From NCBI GenBank assembly GCA_965263065.1, contig CBDHGH010000003.1:2232001-2296000 (forward strand): DNA of 64,000 bases. Reading direction: 5' to 3'. Source of the DNA: TK10-74A sp965263065 (lineage in GTDB: Bacteria; Chloroflexota; Dehalococcoidia; Bin125). Positions 16,169 to 25,694 of this stretch are shown here, one piece after another. The stretch's first letter is position 1. Each line of letters starts with the position of its first letter. A program made the position numbers and the translations under genes. The notes beneath the pieces were generated by a model that was not told where the DNA came from, did no database searches, and saw only the letters and a program-made list of their open reading frames with translations.

Positions 16169-16607
16169 GCGCAGACACCTCCCGCGACATCGCGACCGGG
16201 CCGTCCGACCCCCGACCCCGCACCGACTCCAACTCCACGACCACCGCCACGCCCGTGCGCTCCGGGTCGCGCGCCCGCTCCGCCGCCGGCGAGTTCTCGA
16301 ACACCTGCCGGCGCACCGCTGCGTCAGGCTCGACCCGCGCCCGGCCCAGCATCGTGTAGTGGCGACGCGCCGGCATGTTCGCGTACACCGCCGCCACCAC
16401 CGGATTGACCGCGATCGCCCGCACCGTCTCCGACGCCTCCTGGTTGCGCACCCAAAACGCCAGCCCGTCGTCGCCGAACGTCTGCGCCGTACCCCGGAAG
16501 CTGACCGCCGGCGTCCCCTCCGGCGTCACCGCGCACACCACGATGGGGCGCCGGTCGTCCAGCGCCCCGTCGATGTCTGCCCGCATCCGCGCGTCGAACC
16601 GGATCAT
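16131..16607 (-). CDS. Pyridoxamine 5'-phosphate oxidase-family (flavin split-barrel) protein
   Basis: A 158-residue split-barrel protein. The N-terminus MIRFDARMRADIDGAL..RRPIVVCAVTPEGTPAVSFRG is typical of the PNPOx-like superfamily, followed by DDGLAFWVRNQEAS and NPVVAAVYANMPARRHYTMLGRAR. Such proteins bind FMN or F420 and reduce or bind small substrates; the exact reaction is not readable. It converges on the DnaQ-like exonuclease and shares 38 bp with its 3' end. Confidence 0.83.
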   Translation of the reverse strand: MIRFDARMRADIDGALDDRRPIVVCAVTPEGTPAVSFRGTAQTFGDDGLAFWVRNQEASETVRAIAVNPVVAAVYANMPARRHYTMLGRARVEPDAAVRRQVFENSPAAERARDPERTGVAVVVELESVRGRGSDGPVAMSREVSAPTFAGLPCAPAP

Positions 16608-16666
16608 CGCCCCTCCTCCGTGCTGCCCGCGCAGCCTACCCGCACCGGCCCATCCGACCCCACCAT

Positions 16667-16703
16667 GTCAACCACGCTTGACATCAGGTCAATGATCCTT
16701 GAC
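16667..16703. promoter_or_regulatory. Double palindromic operator GTCAA-N6-TTGAC
   Basis: Two inverted repeats of the form GTCAA-N6-TTGAC lie at 16667-16682 and 16688-16703. Their centres are 21 bp apart, that is two helical turns. They are 34 bp upstream of the membrane-protein/XRE operon and include TTGACA, a perfect -35 hexamer. This layout is what cooperative binding of a dimeric HTH repressor would need. The XRE regulator encoded at 17175 is the obvious candidate, so autoregulation is inferred. Confidence 0.65.
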
Positions 16704-16736
16704 ACTACTTCCTACCGACAACCTCCGGAGCCACCC

Positions 16737-17168
16737 ATGCCCGACGACGCCCCCACCCCCCATCGCGGCCGCCTGCGACGCCTCGCCGACCGACGGCCCT
16801 CCCGCCGCTGCCTCGTCCGCGCGCTGCTGATCTGGGGCGCCTATGCCGGCCTCGTCGGCATCAGCGGCTGGCTCGTCGACGCCAACCCCGGCGCCGACTG
16901 GCGCTACGCCGTCGCCGTCCTGCCGATGATCCCCGTCGTCTTCGCCCTCCGCGACTGGCTGCGCATGTTCCGCCGCAGCGACGAACTCGAGCAGCGCATC
17001 GCCCTCGAATCGATCGCCTTCGGCTTTGGGGCGGCCGCGCTGCTCACCTTTACTTATGGCCTGCTGCAACTGGCCGGCCTGCCCGACATCAACTGGCTCT
17101 TCGTCTGGGCCGTCATGGGCAGCTGCTGGATCGCGGGCGGCCACCTCGCGCGCCGGCGCTGGCTCTGA
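16737..17168 (+). CDS. Small multi-pass membrane protein paired with an XRE regulator
   Basis: A 143-residue protein with a basic N-terminus and about four hydrophobic helices: LLIWGAYAGLVGISGWLV, YAVAVLPMIPVVFAL, AIALESIAFGFGAAALLTFTYG and INWLFVWAVMGSCWIAGG. A charged segment RDWLRMFRRSDELEQRI separates the second and third. Its stop is 6 bp before the XRE gene. Membrane protein-XRE pairs of this type are common, and the membrane partner is usually thought to be regulated by or linked to the HTH protein. CGGAG before the ATG supports the start. Confidence 0.8.
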   Translation: MPDDAPTPHRGRLRRLADRRPSRRCLVRALLIWGAYAGLVGISGWLVDANPGADWRYAVAVLPMIPVVFALRDWLRMFRRSDELEQRIALESIAFGFGAAALLTFTYGLLQLAGLPDINWLFVWAVMGSCWIAGGHLARRRWL

Positions 17169-17174
17169 CGCCCC

Positions 17175-17456
17175 ATGCGCAACACCCTCAAGCTGCTGCG
17201 CGCCGAGCGCGACTGGTCCCAGAAGGACCTCGCCGGCGCCCTCGGCGTCTCGCGTCAGACCGTCAACGCCATCGAGACCGGCAAGTACGACCCCTCGCTC
17301 CCCCTCGCCTTCCGCATCGCCGCCCTCTTCGAGCGCCCCATCGAGCGCATCTTCCACCCCGCCCTGGCGCCGAGTGGACGCGATGCTCGGGGCTCCGCCA
17401 AGATGATCACGTGGGCCAACACGCAGCCGACGGCAAGCCGAGCGGGCGACCAATGA
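17175..17456 (+). CDS. XRE-family helix-turn-helix regulator
   Basis: A 93-residue regulator. The HTH covers residues 1-62: LKLLRAERDWSQKDLAGALGVSRQTVNAIETGKYDPSLPLA. This is the YgzD/CroRI-like subtype usually 65-70 residues long. About 28 extra residues at the C-terminus (PALAPSGRDARGSAK and on) run up to the next gene. The extension may have been created by fusion to the following operon. Its stop overlaps the ATPase start by 4 nt (ATGA). It probably binds the double palindrome at 16667-16703. Confidence 0.9.
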   Translation: MRNTLKLLRAERDWSQKDLAGALGVSRQTVNAIETGKYDPSLPLAFRIAALFERPIERIFHPALAPSGRDARGSAKMITWANTQPTASRAGDQ

Positions 17457-18601
17457 ATGAGCACCCGGCGTCCGTGACCCGAACGAGGATCGAGTCCGTG
17501 CGCATTGAGGGCTTCAGATCCCTCAGATCCGTGGAGCTTTCGGACCTGCCCGACGCGACGGTCCTCATCGGCGCGAACGGTTCCGGCAAGTCCAACTTCA
17601 TTCGCTTCTTCGAGATGCTGAGCTGGATGCTCCGCTCCCGCCGGCTCGGCGACTTCATCCTGAGGCAAGGTGGGGCCGACGATCAGCTGTATCGGGGCAA
17701 CAGGGTCACGCCTCGGATGGAGGCCGAGATCCGCCTGCGCACGACGAGGGGAACCAACGACTACCGCTTCGCATTGTCTTACGCGTCGCCCGATCGCTTC
17801 TTCTTCAGCGAAGAACAGTTCCGCTTCAATAGCGATGAACAGCCCGGCGAAGCCCCCTGGCAACGGCTAGAGGGCGGACATCGCGAAGCCATGATCGTGG
17901 AAGCGGCCCAGTCTGCGATCGCCGACGTGAACCAGACCACTGCATGGGTGATCGTCAACCTGCTGCGCAGTTGTGCGGTCTACCAGTTCCACGACACAGC
18001 CGCTGGCTCCAACTTCGAGAAGGAGTGGGACGCAAGCGACAACGGTCAGCTGCGCTCCGATGGCGGCAACCTGGCGGCCGTGTTGCACCGCCTGGAGCGG
18101 GAAGATGTGAGGCGCTACGACCTAATCTGCCGCCACATCGGGCGCATCCTGCCGGGCTTCGATCGCTTCACCATCGACGAGACGCACGGGACGGTGCTCT
18201 TGAGATGGAACGCCAAGGGTGCGGACAAGACGTTCGGTGCGCATCTCACGTCCGACGGATCGCTGCGCTTCTTCGCCCTCGTGACCCTGCTCAACCTGCC
18301 GGCGGAGATGCTCCCCGACGTGATCCTCCTCGACGAGCCGGAACTCGGCCTGCATCCCGCCGCCATCGCCTTGATCGGGGACATGATCCAGGCACTCGCG
18401 AAGGAGCGGCAGATCATCGTTGCGACGCAGTCCCCGCTCTTGGTGGACTCGTTCGGACTGGATGAGATCATCGTGCTGGACCTGCAGGATGGCGAAACGC
18501 ACTTCCGCCCCCTGGACCCGGATGCCTATCGGCAGTGGCTTGACGACAGCTTCTCGACGGGGGAGCTGTGGCAGAAGAACCTGCTCGGCGGGCGCCCATG
18601 A
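17453..18601 (+). CDS. AAA_21/RecF-like ATPase paired with a DUF4276 protein
   Basis: A 382-residue ABC-type ATPase of the RecF/OLD-like AAA_21 group. Walker A GANGSGKSN is near residues 38-46. The opening RIESVRIEGFRSLRSVEL is the hallmark N-terminal strand. The C-terminal half has HLTSDGSLRFFALVTLLNLP, Walker B VILLDEPELGLHP, and TQSPLLVDSF as the H-loop. It overlaps the XRE gene (ATGA) and the DUF4276 gene (ATGA), so all three are translated together. ATPase plus DUF4276 pairs recur in defence islands. A role in sensing nucleic acid and unleashing the partner is an inference. Confidence 0.88.
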   Translation: MNEHPASVTRTRIESVRIEGFRSLRSVELSDLPDATVLIGANGSGKSNFIRFFEMLSWMLRSRRLGDFILRQGGADDQLYRGNRVTPRMEAEIRLRTTRGTNDYRFALSYASPDRFFFSEEQFRFNSDEQPGEAPWQRLEGGHREAMIVEAAQSAIADVNQTTAWVIVNLLRSCAVYQFHDTAAGSNFEKEWDASDNGQLRSDGGNLAAVLHRLEREDVRRYDLICRHIGRILPGFDRFTIDETHGTVLLRWNAKGADKTFGAHLTSDGSLRFFALVTLLNLPAEMLPDVILLDEPELGLHPAAIALIGDMIQALAKERQIIVATQSPLLVDSFGLDEIIVLDLQDGETHFRPLDPDAYRQWLDDSFSTGELWQKNLLGGRP

Positions 18602-19251
18602 TTCGTGTCGCCATCGTGGTTGAGGGCGAAACCGAGGAGGCGTTCGTCAACGGGGCACTCGTGGCTCATCTTTCGGACCACGGGGTCAGTCCCACCCCCA
18701 TCAAGCCTGCACGCCGGGGCGGGAACGTAAGTGTGGAGCGGATAACTGCTCAGATGGCCAAACTCCAGGCGAGTTTCGATTCCGTGACGTCTCTCGTCGA
18801 CTTCTACGGTTTCAGGGGCAAGCGGCCCGGCGAGACTGTCGAGCACCTGGAATCCCGGATCGACGAAGAACTCGACAAGCGGTTGCGCAACGACCGGGAT
18901 CCATCGCGCGTCTTCGCGTACGTCCAACGCCACGAGTTCGAGGGTCTGCTGTTCTCCGAGGTCGATGCGTTCCGTGTCCTGCCCGATGCCACCCCGGAGT
19001 CTCTGCAGGTACTCCGGGACATCCGCGCGCAGTTCCCGACGCCGGAGGACATCAACGACAGCAGCGAGACGGCACCGAGCAAGTGCATCCAGCGAATTAT
19101 CCCGCGTTACCGCAAGAAGACCTTCGGGCCGCTGGTCGCCGAGGACACCGGACTCGAGAAGATCCGTGCGGAATGCCCCCGCTTCGACGGCTGGGTAACC
19201 CGCCTTGAATCCCTGGGGAGAACCGGGAGACCCGCCCCCGCCGACGGCTGA
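18598..19251 (+). CDS. DUF4276-family protein, possible TOPRIM-like nuclease partner
   Basis: A 227-residue protein. The N-terminal motif VAIVVEGETEEAFVNGAL matches the start of DUF4276 and resembles the Glu-containing TOPRIM motif of OLD-type nucleases. SLVDFYGFRGK and YVQRHEFEGLLFSEVDAF are further family blocks, the first possibly supplying the Asp. It overlaps the ATPase by 4 nt. In Class 2 OLD-like pairs the ATPase and nuclease are separate proteins; this operon may be the same design. Alternative: an uncharacterised regulator of the ATPase. Confidence 0.8.
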   Translation: MIRVAIVVEGETEEAFVNGALVAHLSDHGVSPTPIKPARRGGNVSVERITAQMAKLQASFDSVTSLVDFYGFRGKRPGETVEHLESRIDEELDKRLRNDRDPSRVFAYVQRHEFEGLLFSEVDAFRVLPDATPESLQVLRDIRAQFPTPEDINDSSETAPSKCIQRIIPRYRKKTFGPLVAEDTGLEKIRAECPRFDGWVTRLESLGRTGRPAPADG

Positions 19252-19258
19252 GCCGGCC

Positions 19259-19624
19259 CTAGACCTCGGTCATCAGCTCCAGCAGATGCCCGTCGGAGTC
19301 GCGGAAGTAGACGCCGCGGCCCCCCTTGCGGCTGTTCGTGCGCATGTCCGTCGCCGACCGCGGCCCGCTGCCGTAGGGGATCGACTCCGCCCGCACGCGC
19401 CCGAAGATCTGCTCGAACGTCGCCTCGTCGACGTGGAACGCGTAGTGGTGCGACTCGAAGGACTCCTCGTCGGCGAAGTCCAGCGTCAGCGTCGCGTTCA
19501 CCTGCACCGGCGCGAAGTGCCCCGACCGGCGCCGGAACGTCAGCCCGAAGATGCGCGCGAAGAACTCCGCCGCCGCCGCCTTGTCCCGCGCCGGCACGAT
19601 CGTGTGGTTCAGTTCAATCGGCAT
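19259..19624 (-). CDS. VOC/glyoxalase-family protein
   Basis: A 121-residue VOC protein. NHTIVPARDKAAAAEFFARIFGL opens the first module, ESHHYAFHVDEATFEQIFGR the second, and GGRGVYFRDSDGHLLELMTEV is the usual ending with a Glu metal ligand. HHYAFHV supplies the central histidine ligands. Substrate not readable. It converges on the ATPase operon (7 bp between stops) and lies 54 bp downstream of pyrK on the same strand, so it could be read through from the pyr operon. Confidence 0.85.
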   Translation of the reverse strand: MPIELNHTIVPARDKAAAAEFFARIFGLTFRRRSGHFAPVQVNATLTLDFADEESFESHHYAFHVDEATFEQIFGRVRAESIPYGSGPRSATDMRTNSRKGGRGVYFRDSDGHLLELMTEV

Positions 19625-19678
19625 CGCGACCCCCTCCCGCCCGAGCCTACACCGGTCCGCTCCGACTCCCCAACCGAC

Positions 19679-20455
19679 CTAGAACACGTCCAGGAGCTCG
19701 AAGCGGGGGCCCTCCCGACAGCAGAGGCGGACGCCGCGCTTCGTGAAGACGGCGCAGCCGTAGCAAATGCCGGTGCCGCAGGCCATCTCGGTCTCCATCA
19801 GCACCTGCACCGACCGACCCATGCCGTCGGCCCGGACGACTGACGCCATGCTGCGGAACATCGGCGTCGGCCCGCAGGCCAGCGACTGATCGGCCCAGGG
19901 CAGGTACTCGGCGAAGAGGTCCGTCACCAGCCCGCGGCGGCCCAGCCCCCCGTCCTCCGTCGCGACGGCGTACTCGACCTCGGGCGGCAGCAGCTCGGCC
20001 GGGTAGACGCCCGACGCCGTCCGCGCCCCGACGCAGAGCACCAGCGTCCGATCGCGGCCCAGCTGCTCGTCGGCCAGCGCGACCAGCGGCGCGACCCCCA
20101 CCCCACCGCCCACCAGCAGCAGGTTGCGCGCGCTGCTGCGCACCTCGAAGCCGCGCCCCAGCGGCCCCGTCATGCGCGACACCGCGCCCACCGGCTGCGA
20201 CGCCATCAGCGCCGTCGCCTCGCCCACGACCGCGTAGAGCAGCGCGAACTGCCGCTCGCCGCCCCGCTCCCGGAAGCGGTAGAACGAGAACGCGCGCGGC
20301 AGGAACGGGTCCATCCCCTCGGCCGGCTGCACCATCACGAACTGCCCGGGATGCGCCCCCCGGCAGACCGCCTCGCCCGAGTACCAGGTCACGAACGTGC
20401 CCGGGTAGATCTCCTCGGTCTCCAGCACCTCCGCCTCGACCTGCTGGAAGCTCAC
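19679..20455 (-). CDS. pyrK: Dihydroorotate dehydrogenase electron-transfer subunit
   Basis: A 258-residue FAD and [2Fe-2S] protein that passes electrons from PyrD to NAD. FAD-binding FLPRAFSFYRF, the NAD-site GGGVGVAPLVAL, and the C-terminal cysteine cluster METEMACGTGICYGCAV...LCC (the [2Fe-2S] ligands) are all present. GTG start overlaps the carB stop by 4 nt. As the last gene of the pyr operon, it belongs with pyrD, which is at 1-627 instead of next to it. Confidence 0.95.
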   Translation of the reverse strand: MSFQQVEAEVLETEEIYPGTFVTWYSGEAVCRGAHPGQFVMVQPAEGMDPFLPRAFSFYRFRERGGERQFALLYAVVGEATALMASQPVGAVSRMTGPLGRGFEVRSSARNLLLVGGGVGVAPLVALADEQLGRDRTLVLCVGARTASGVYPAELLPPEVEYAVATEDGGLGRRGLVTDLFAEYLPWADQSLACGPTPMFRSMASVVRADGMGRSVQVLMETEMACGTGICYGCAVFTKRGVRLCCREGPRFELLDVF

Positions 20456-23400
20456 GACGTCACGTCTGCCCCGGCCGTGTCCTCCGACCCCGTGTATTCG
20501 GACCGGGTGTACTCAGACAGGGGCGCGACCTCGTACGCCCCGTGCGACAGCATCGCCGACACCGCGTGCCGCGCCGTGTCGATGCTCGTGAAGCAGGGCA
20601 GCCGCTTCTCCGTCGCCGCCCGCCGGATGTGGAAGCCGTCGCGCAGCGTCGTCCGCCCCCCCTCCGACGTGTTCAGCACGAAGTCCACCTCGCCCGCCTC
20701 GATCACGTCCACGACGTTCGGGTGCGACTCGGCCAGCCGCTTGGGCACGCGCCGCGCCTCCAGCCCCAGCCCGCGGATCATCTCCGCCGTGCCGTCGGTC
20801 GCGTACAGCGTGTAGCCCGCCTCGCCCAGCTGAAGGATCAGATCGATCGCCTCCGCCTTGTCCTGATCGGCGATGCTCAGCAGCGCCGTGCCGCGCGCCG
20901 GCAGCGCCAGGTCGCTGGCCAGCAGCGCCTTCGTCAGCGCGCCGTCGAAGTCCCGGTCGACGCCCATCACCTCCCCGGTCGACTTCATCTCGGGCCCCAG
21001 GTACGTGTCGACCCCCGCCAGCTTCGACATGCTGAACACCGGCGCCTTGATCGCCACCAGATCCCGCGACGGCCACAGCCCGTCGGCGTAGCCCTGCGCC
21101 CGCAGGCTGCGGCCCAGCATCACGTTCACCGCCAACTCGACCATCGGCACCGTCGTCACCTTGCTCAGGAAGGGCACCGTGCGGCTGGCGCGCGGGTTGA
21201 CCTCCAGCACGAACACGCCGCCCGGGTCGTCGCCGCGGCCGCGCATCACGACGTACTGGATATTCATCAGCCCGCGCACGCCGAGCCCCAGCCCGATCTG
21301 GCGCGTGTAGTCGACCAGCAGGCCGGTCTCCGCCGCGGTCAGGTTGGGCGCCGGATAGACGGCCATCGAATCGCCCGAGTGCACGCCCGCCCGCTCGATG
21401 TGCTCCATGATGCCCGGGATCAGCACCGACTCGCCGTCGCAGATCGCATCGACCTCAACCTCGATGCCGGCGAAGTACTTGTCGATCAGCACCGGCCGGC
21501 CCGGCCCCGCCTCCATCGCCTGCCCGACGTAGCGCGCCAACTCGCCCGCCCCCTGCACGATCTCCATCGCGCGGCCGCCCAGCACGTATGACGGCCGCAC
21601 CAGCAGCGGATAGCCGATCGTCGCCGCCGCCTGGATGGCGTCGGCCATGTTCGACACCGTCGTGCCGGGCGGCTGCGGGATGCCCAGCCCGGTCAGGAAG
21701 CGCTCGAAGCGCTTGCGGTCCTCGGCCAGGTCGATGGCCTCAGCCGACGACCCCAGGATCGGCTGCGCCGACGCCGTCAGCGGCCCCGCCAGGTTGATCG
21801 CCGTCTGCCCGCCGAACTGCAGGATCGAGGGCACGGCCTCGCGCTCGCCGTCGGCGCCGCCGCCCGCGCCCGCCTCGTTCTCGAGGATGTCCAGCGCCGA
21901 CTCCTCGTCCAGCGGCTCGAAGTACAGCCGGTCCGACGTGTCGAAGTCGGTCGAGACCGTCTCCGGGTTGCTGTTCGCCATGATCGCCGCGTAGCCCGCC
22001 GCCCGCAGCGCCTGCGCCGCCTTGACCGACGCGTAGTCGAACTCGATGCCCTGCCCGATGCGGATCGGCCCGCTGCCGACCACCAGCGCGCGATCGCCCG
22101 GCTGCGGCAGCGCCTCGTTCTCCTCTTCATACGTCGAGTAGAAGTACGGCGTCGCCGCCGCGAACTCGGCCGCGCAGGTATCGACCATCTTGTAGACCGG
22201 CCGGATGCCCCACTCCAGCCGCTGCTGCCGCACCTTCTCCGTCACCGACCCCGCCAGATTCGCGATCTGCTCATCGCCGAAGCCCAGCCGCTTGGCGGCC
22301 CGCAGCAGGTCCGGCGTCAGCGGCTCCGACAGCAGCCGCTCCTCCATCCGCACCAGCCCCAGCAGCTTGTCGAGGAACCACGGATCGACGCCCGTCGCCC
22401 GTGCCAGCGCCGCCACGTCGCCGCCCCGCCGCAGCGCCGACATCAGGTGCCAGATGCGGTTGTCCGTCGCGACGGCCGCCGCCGCCGCCGGGTCGGCCGC
22501 CGTCTTGTCCTCCCACAGCAGCGACCGCCCCCCCACCTCCAGCGAGCGCACCGCCTTCTGCAGCGCCGCCTCGAACGAGCGGTCGATCGCCATCACCTCG
22601 CCCGTCGCCTTCATCTGCGTCCCCAGCGACCGATCGCCCGCGCCGAACTTGTCGAACGGCCAGCGCGGGATCTTCACGACCACGTAGTCCAGCGCCGGCT
22701 CGAAGGCCGCCGTCGTCTTGCCCGTCACCCGGTTGCGGATCTCCTCGAGCCGCCGCCCGACCGCGATCTTCGCCGCCACCCGCGCGATCGGGTAGCCCGT
22801 CGCCTTCGACGCCAGCGCCGACGATCGGCTCACGCGCGGGTTCACCTCGATCACGTAGTAGGGCAGCGCGCCGCTCGCGTCGGGGCCGTCCCAGGCCGTG
22901 ACGTCGGGCCGCGGCGCCAGCGCCAGCTGCACGTTGCAGCCCCCCTCGATGCCCAGCGCGCGGATGATCTTCAGCGACGCGGAGCGCAGCTGCTGGTAGT
23001 CCTTGTCCGACAGCGTCTGGCTGGGCGCGACCACGATCGAGTCGCCCGTGTGCACCCCCATGGGGTCGAAGTTCTCCATGTTGCAGACCGTGATGCAGGT
23101 GTCGGCCCCGTCGCGCATGACCTCGTACTCCACCTCCTTCCAGCCCAGCAGCGACCGCTCGACCAGCACCTGCCGCACCGGGCTGGCGGCCAGCCCGGTG
23201 TCCAGCGTGCGCCAGTACTCCTCCTCCGTCGTCACGAAGCCGCCGCCCGTGCCGCCCAGCGTGTAGGCCGGACGGATCACCGCCGGCAGCCCGATCTCCG
23301 CCAGCGCCGCTGCCCCGTGCGACGCCTGCTCGACGATCACGCTGGGCGGGATCGGCTCCCCGATCGAGCGCATCATGTCGCGGAACAGCTGCCGGTCCTC

Positions 23401-23784
23401 GGCCTTCTGGATCGCGCTCAGCGGCGTGCCCAGCAGCCGCACGCCGTAGCGATCGAGCACCCCCGCGTCGTGCAGCGCGACCGCCAGGTTCAGCCCCACC
23501 TGCCCGCCCAGCGTCGGCAGCAGGCCGTCGGGCCGCTCCCGCGCGATCACCCGCTCCAGCACCTCGACGGTCAGCGGCTCGATGTAGGTCACGTCGGCGA
23601 CGTCCTCGTCGGTCATGATCGTGGCCGGGTTCGAGTTGACCAGCACCGAGCGCACGCCCTCCTCGCGCATCGCCTTGCAGGCCTGCGTGCCGGCGTAGTC
23701 GAACTCCGCCGCCTGCCCGATCACGATCGGGCCGCTGCCGATGATCAGCACCGTGCGCGGCTTCTGCGACGCCCGTTCAGCCAT
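20452..23784 (-). CDS. carB: Carbamoyl-phosphate synthase large subunit
   Basis: A 1110-residue enzyme that makes carbamoyl phosphate from bicarbonate, ATP and ammonia. The first half opens with TVLIIGSGPIVIGQAAEFDYAG, and the second ATP-grasp half has GSGPIRIGQGIEFDYASV, so both synthetase units are there. The C-terminal MGS-like allosteric domain is present (AEAIDLILQLGEAGYTLYATDGTAEMI, then a predicted IMP/UMP-type site). The ATG at 23784 overlaps the upstream small membrane protein by 8 bp. It is full length without frameshifts, so it should be active. It partners with carA two genes upstream. Confidence 0.97.
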   Translation of the reverse strand: MAERASQKPRTVLIIGSGPIVIGQAAEFDYAGTQACKAMREEGVRSVLVNSNPATIMTDEDVADVTYIEPLTVEVLERVIARERPDGLLPTLGGQVGLNLAVALHDAGVLDRYGVRLLGTPLSAIQKAEDRQLFRDMMRSIGEPIPPSVIVEQASHGAAALAEIGLPAVIRPAYTLGGTGGGFVTTEEEYWRTLDTGLAASPVRQVLVERSLLGWKEVEYEVMRDGADTCITVCNMENFDPMGVHTGDSIVVAPSQTLSDKDYQQLRSASLKIIRALGIEGGCNVQLALAPRPDVTAWDGPDASGALPYYVIEVNPRVSRSSALASKATGYPIARVAAKIAVGRRLEEIRNRVTGKTTAAFEPALDYVVVKIPRWPFDKFGAGDRSLGTQMKATGEVMAIDRSFEAALQKAVRSLEVGGRSLLWEDKTAADPAAAAAVATDNRIWHLMSALRRGGDVAALARATGVDPWFLDKLLGLVRMEERLLSEPLTPDLLRAAKRLGFGDEQIANLAGSVTEKVRQQRLEWGIRPVYKMVDTCAAEFAAATPYFYSTYEEENEALPQPGDRALVVGSGPIRIGQGIEFDYASVKAAQALRAAGYAAIMANSNPETVSTDFDTSDRLYFEPLDEESALDILENEAGAGGGADGEREAVPSILQFGGQTAINLAGPLTASAQPILGSSAEAIDLAEDRKRFERFLTGLGIPQPPGTTVSNMADAIQAAATIGYPLLVRPSYVLGGRAMEIVQGAGELARYVGQAMEAGPGRPVLIDKYFAGIEVEVDAICDGESVLIPGIMEHIERAGVHSGDSMAVYPAPNLTAAETGLLVDYTRQIGLGLGVRGLMNIQYVVMRGRGDDPGGVFVLEVNPRASRTVPFLSKVTTVPMVELAVNVMLGRSLRAQGYADGLWPSRDLVAIKAPVFSMSKLAGVDTYLGPEMKSTGEVMGVDRDFDGALTKALLASDLALPARGTALLSIADQDKAEAIDLILQLGEAGYTLYATDGTAEMIRGLGLEARRVPKRLAESHPNVVDVIEAGEVDFVLNTSEGGRTTLRDGFHIRRAATEKRLPCFTSIDTARHAVSAMLSHGAYEVAPLSEYTRSEYTGSEDTAGADVTS

Positions 23785-24055
23785 GCGACACCCCGGCCCC
23801 CGCCTCCTCCGCCGGCCCCTCCTCCGCCGGTCCCTCAACTGGCGACGCCCAGCGCCTCAGCCAGCCCTGCGCCGCCGCGCCCCAGATCGCGAGCCCCGCC
23901 CCCAGCGGCGCGCCCACGAGCAGTGGCCCCAGCACCAGCAGCGCGGCGCCCGCTCCCGTGTCGCCAGCGACCAGCCGCGCGACGCCCAGGCCCAGCCCCA
24001 CGCCCGAGCCCCCCAGCACGACGGCGGCCGCCAGCACGGCCCACGCGCCCCTCAC
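23777..24055 (-). CDS. Small two-helix membrane protein inside the pyr operon
   Basis: A 92-residue protein with two hydrophobic helices (AWAVLAAAVVLGGSGVGLGLG and GAALLVLGPLLVGAPLGAGLAIWG) and a Glu/Pro/Ala-rich tail. Its GTG start overlaps the GNAT stop by 4 nt and its 3' end overlaps carB by 8 nt. No family recognised. The tight overlaps show it is co-translated with the pyr genes, but a role in pyrimidine synthesis is unknown. Confidence 0.65.
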   Translation of the reverse strand: MRGAWAVLAAAVVLGGSGVGLGLGVARLVAGDTGAGAALLVLGPLLVGAPLGAGLAIWGAAAQGWLRRWASPVEGPAEEGPAEEAGAGVSHG

Positions 24056-24530
24056 AGCGGCAGCTCGAAGCGCAGCTCGGGCTCGTCCGCGCCCGCCGGG
24101 CTCATGCTGTTGATGATCGGGACCAGCCCCCCGATCGAGCTCAGGAAGCTCAGTGCCGCCTCATTGTTATTAGGCAGTCTCCCGACGACGCGGCGGAAGC
24201 CCCCCGCCCGCGCGTGCGCCAGCAGCCCCTCGGCCAGCCGCGTGCCGATGCCCCGCCGTCGCGCCTCGCTCAGCAGCCACACCCCCAGCGACGCCGTCTC
24301 GGGCGCCTGCGTGTCGAAGTCGAGCGCGCCGAAGCCCAGCGTCCGGACCCCGTCCTCGGCCAGCAGGATCAGCCCCGACTCCCCCAGCCGCCCGATCCAC
24401 ACGCGCACGTCGTCGACCGAGAACGCCCGATCGAGCCCCACCGGCTGCGGCCCCGACACGACCTCGGCGATCACCGCCGCGATCGCCGCCGCGTCGTCCG
24501 CCGACGCCCGCCGGTAGGTCACGTCCCCGC

Positions 24531-24534
<4 letters not shown>
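24052..24534 (-). CDS. GNAT-family N-acetyltransferase in the pyr operon
   Basis: A 160-residue acetyltransferase. VTYRRASADDAAAIAAVI opens the fold, and the acetyl-CoA loop reads LSEARRRGIGTRLAEGLLAHA. Pairwise 4-nt overlaps (GTGA) with carA upstream and the membrane protein downstream show it is part of the pyr translational unit. GNAT enzymes acetylate amines, antibiotics or protein N-termini. Nothing in the sequence ties it to pyrimidines. Confidence 0.85.
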
Positions 24535-25690
<1,156 letters not shown>

Positions 25691-25694
<4 letters not shown>

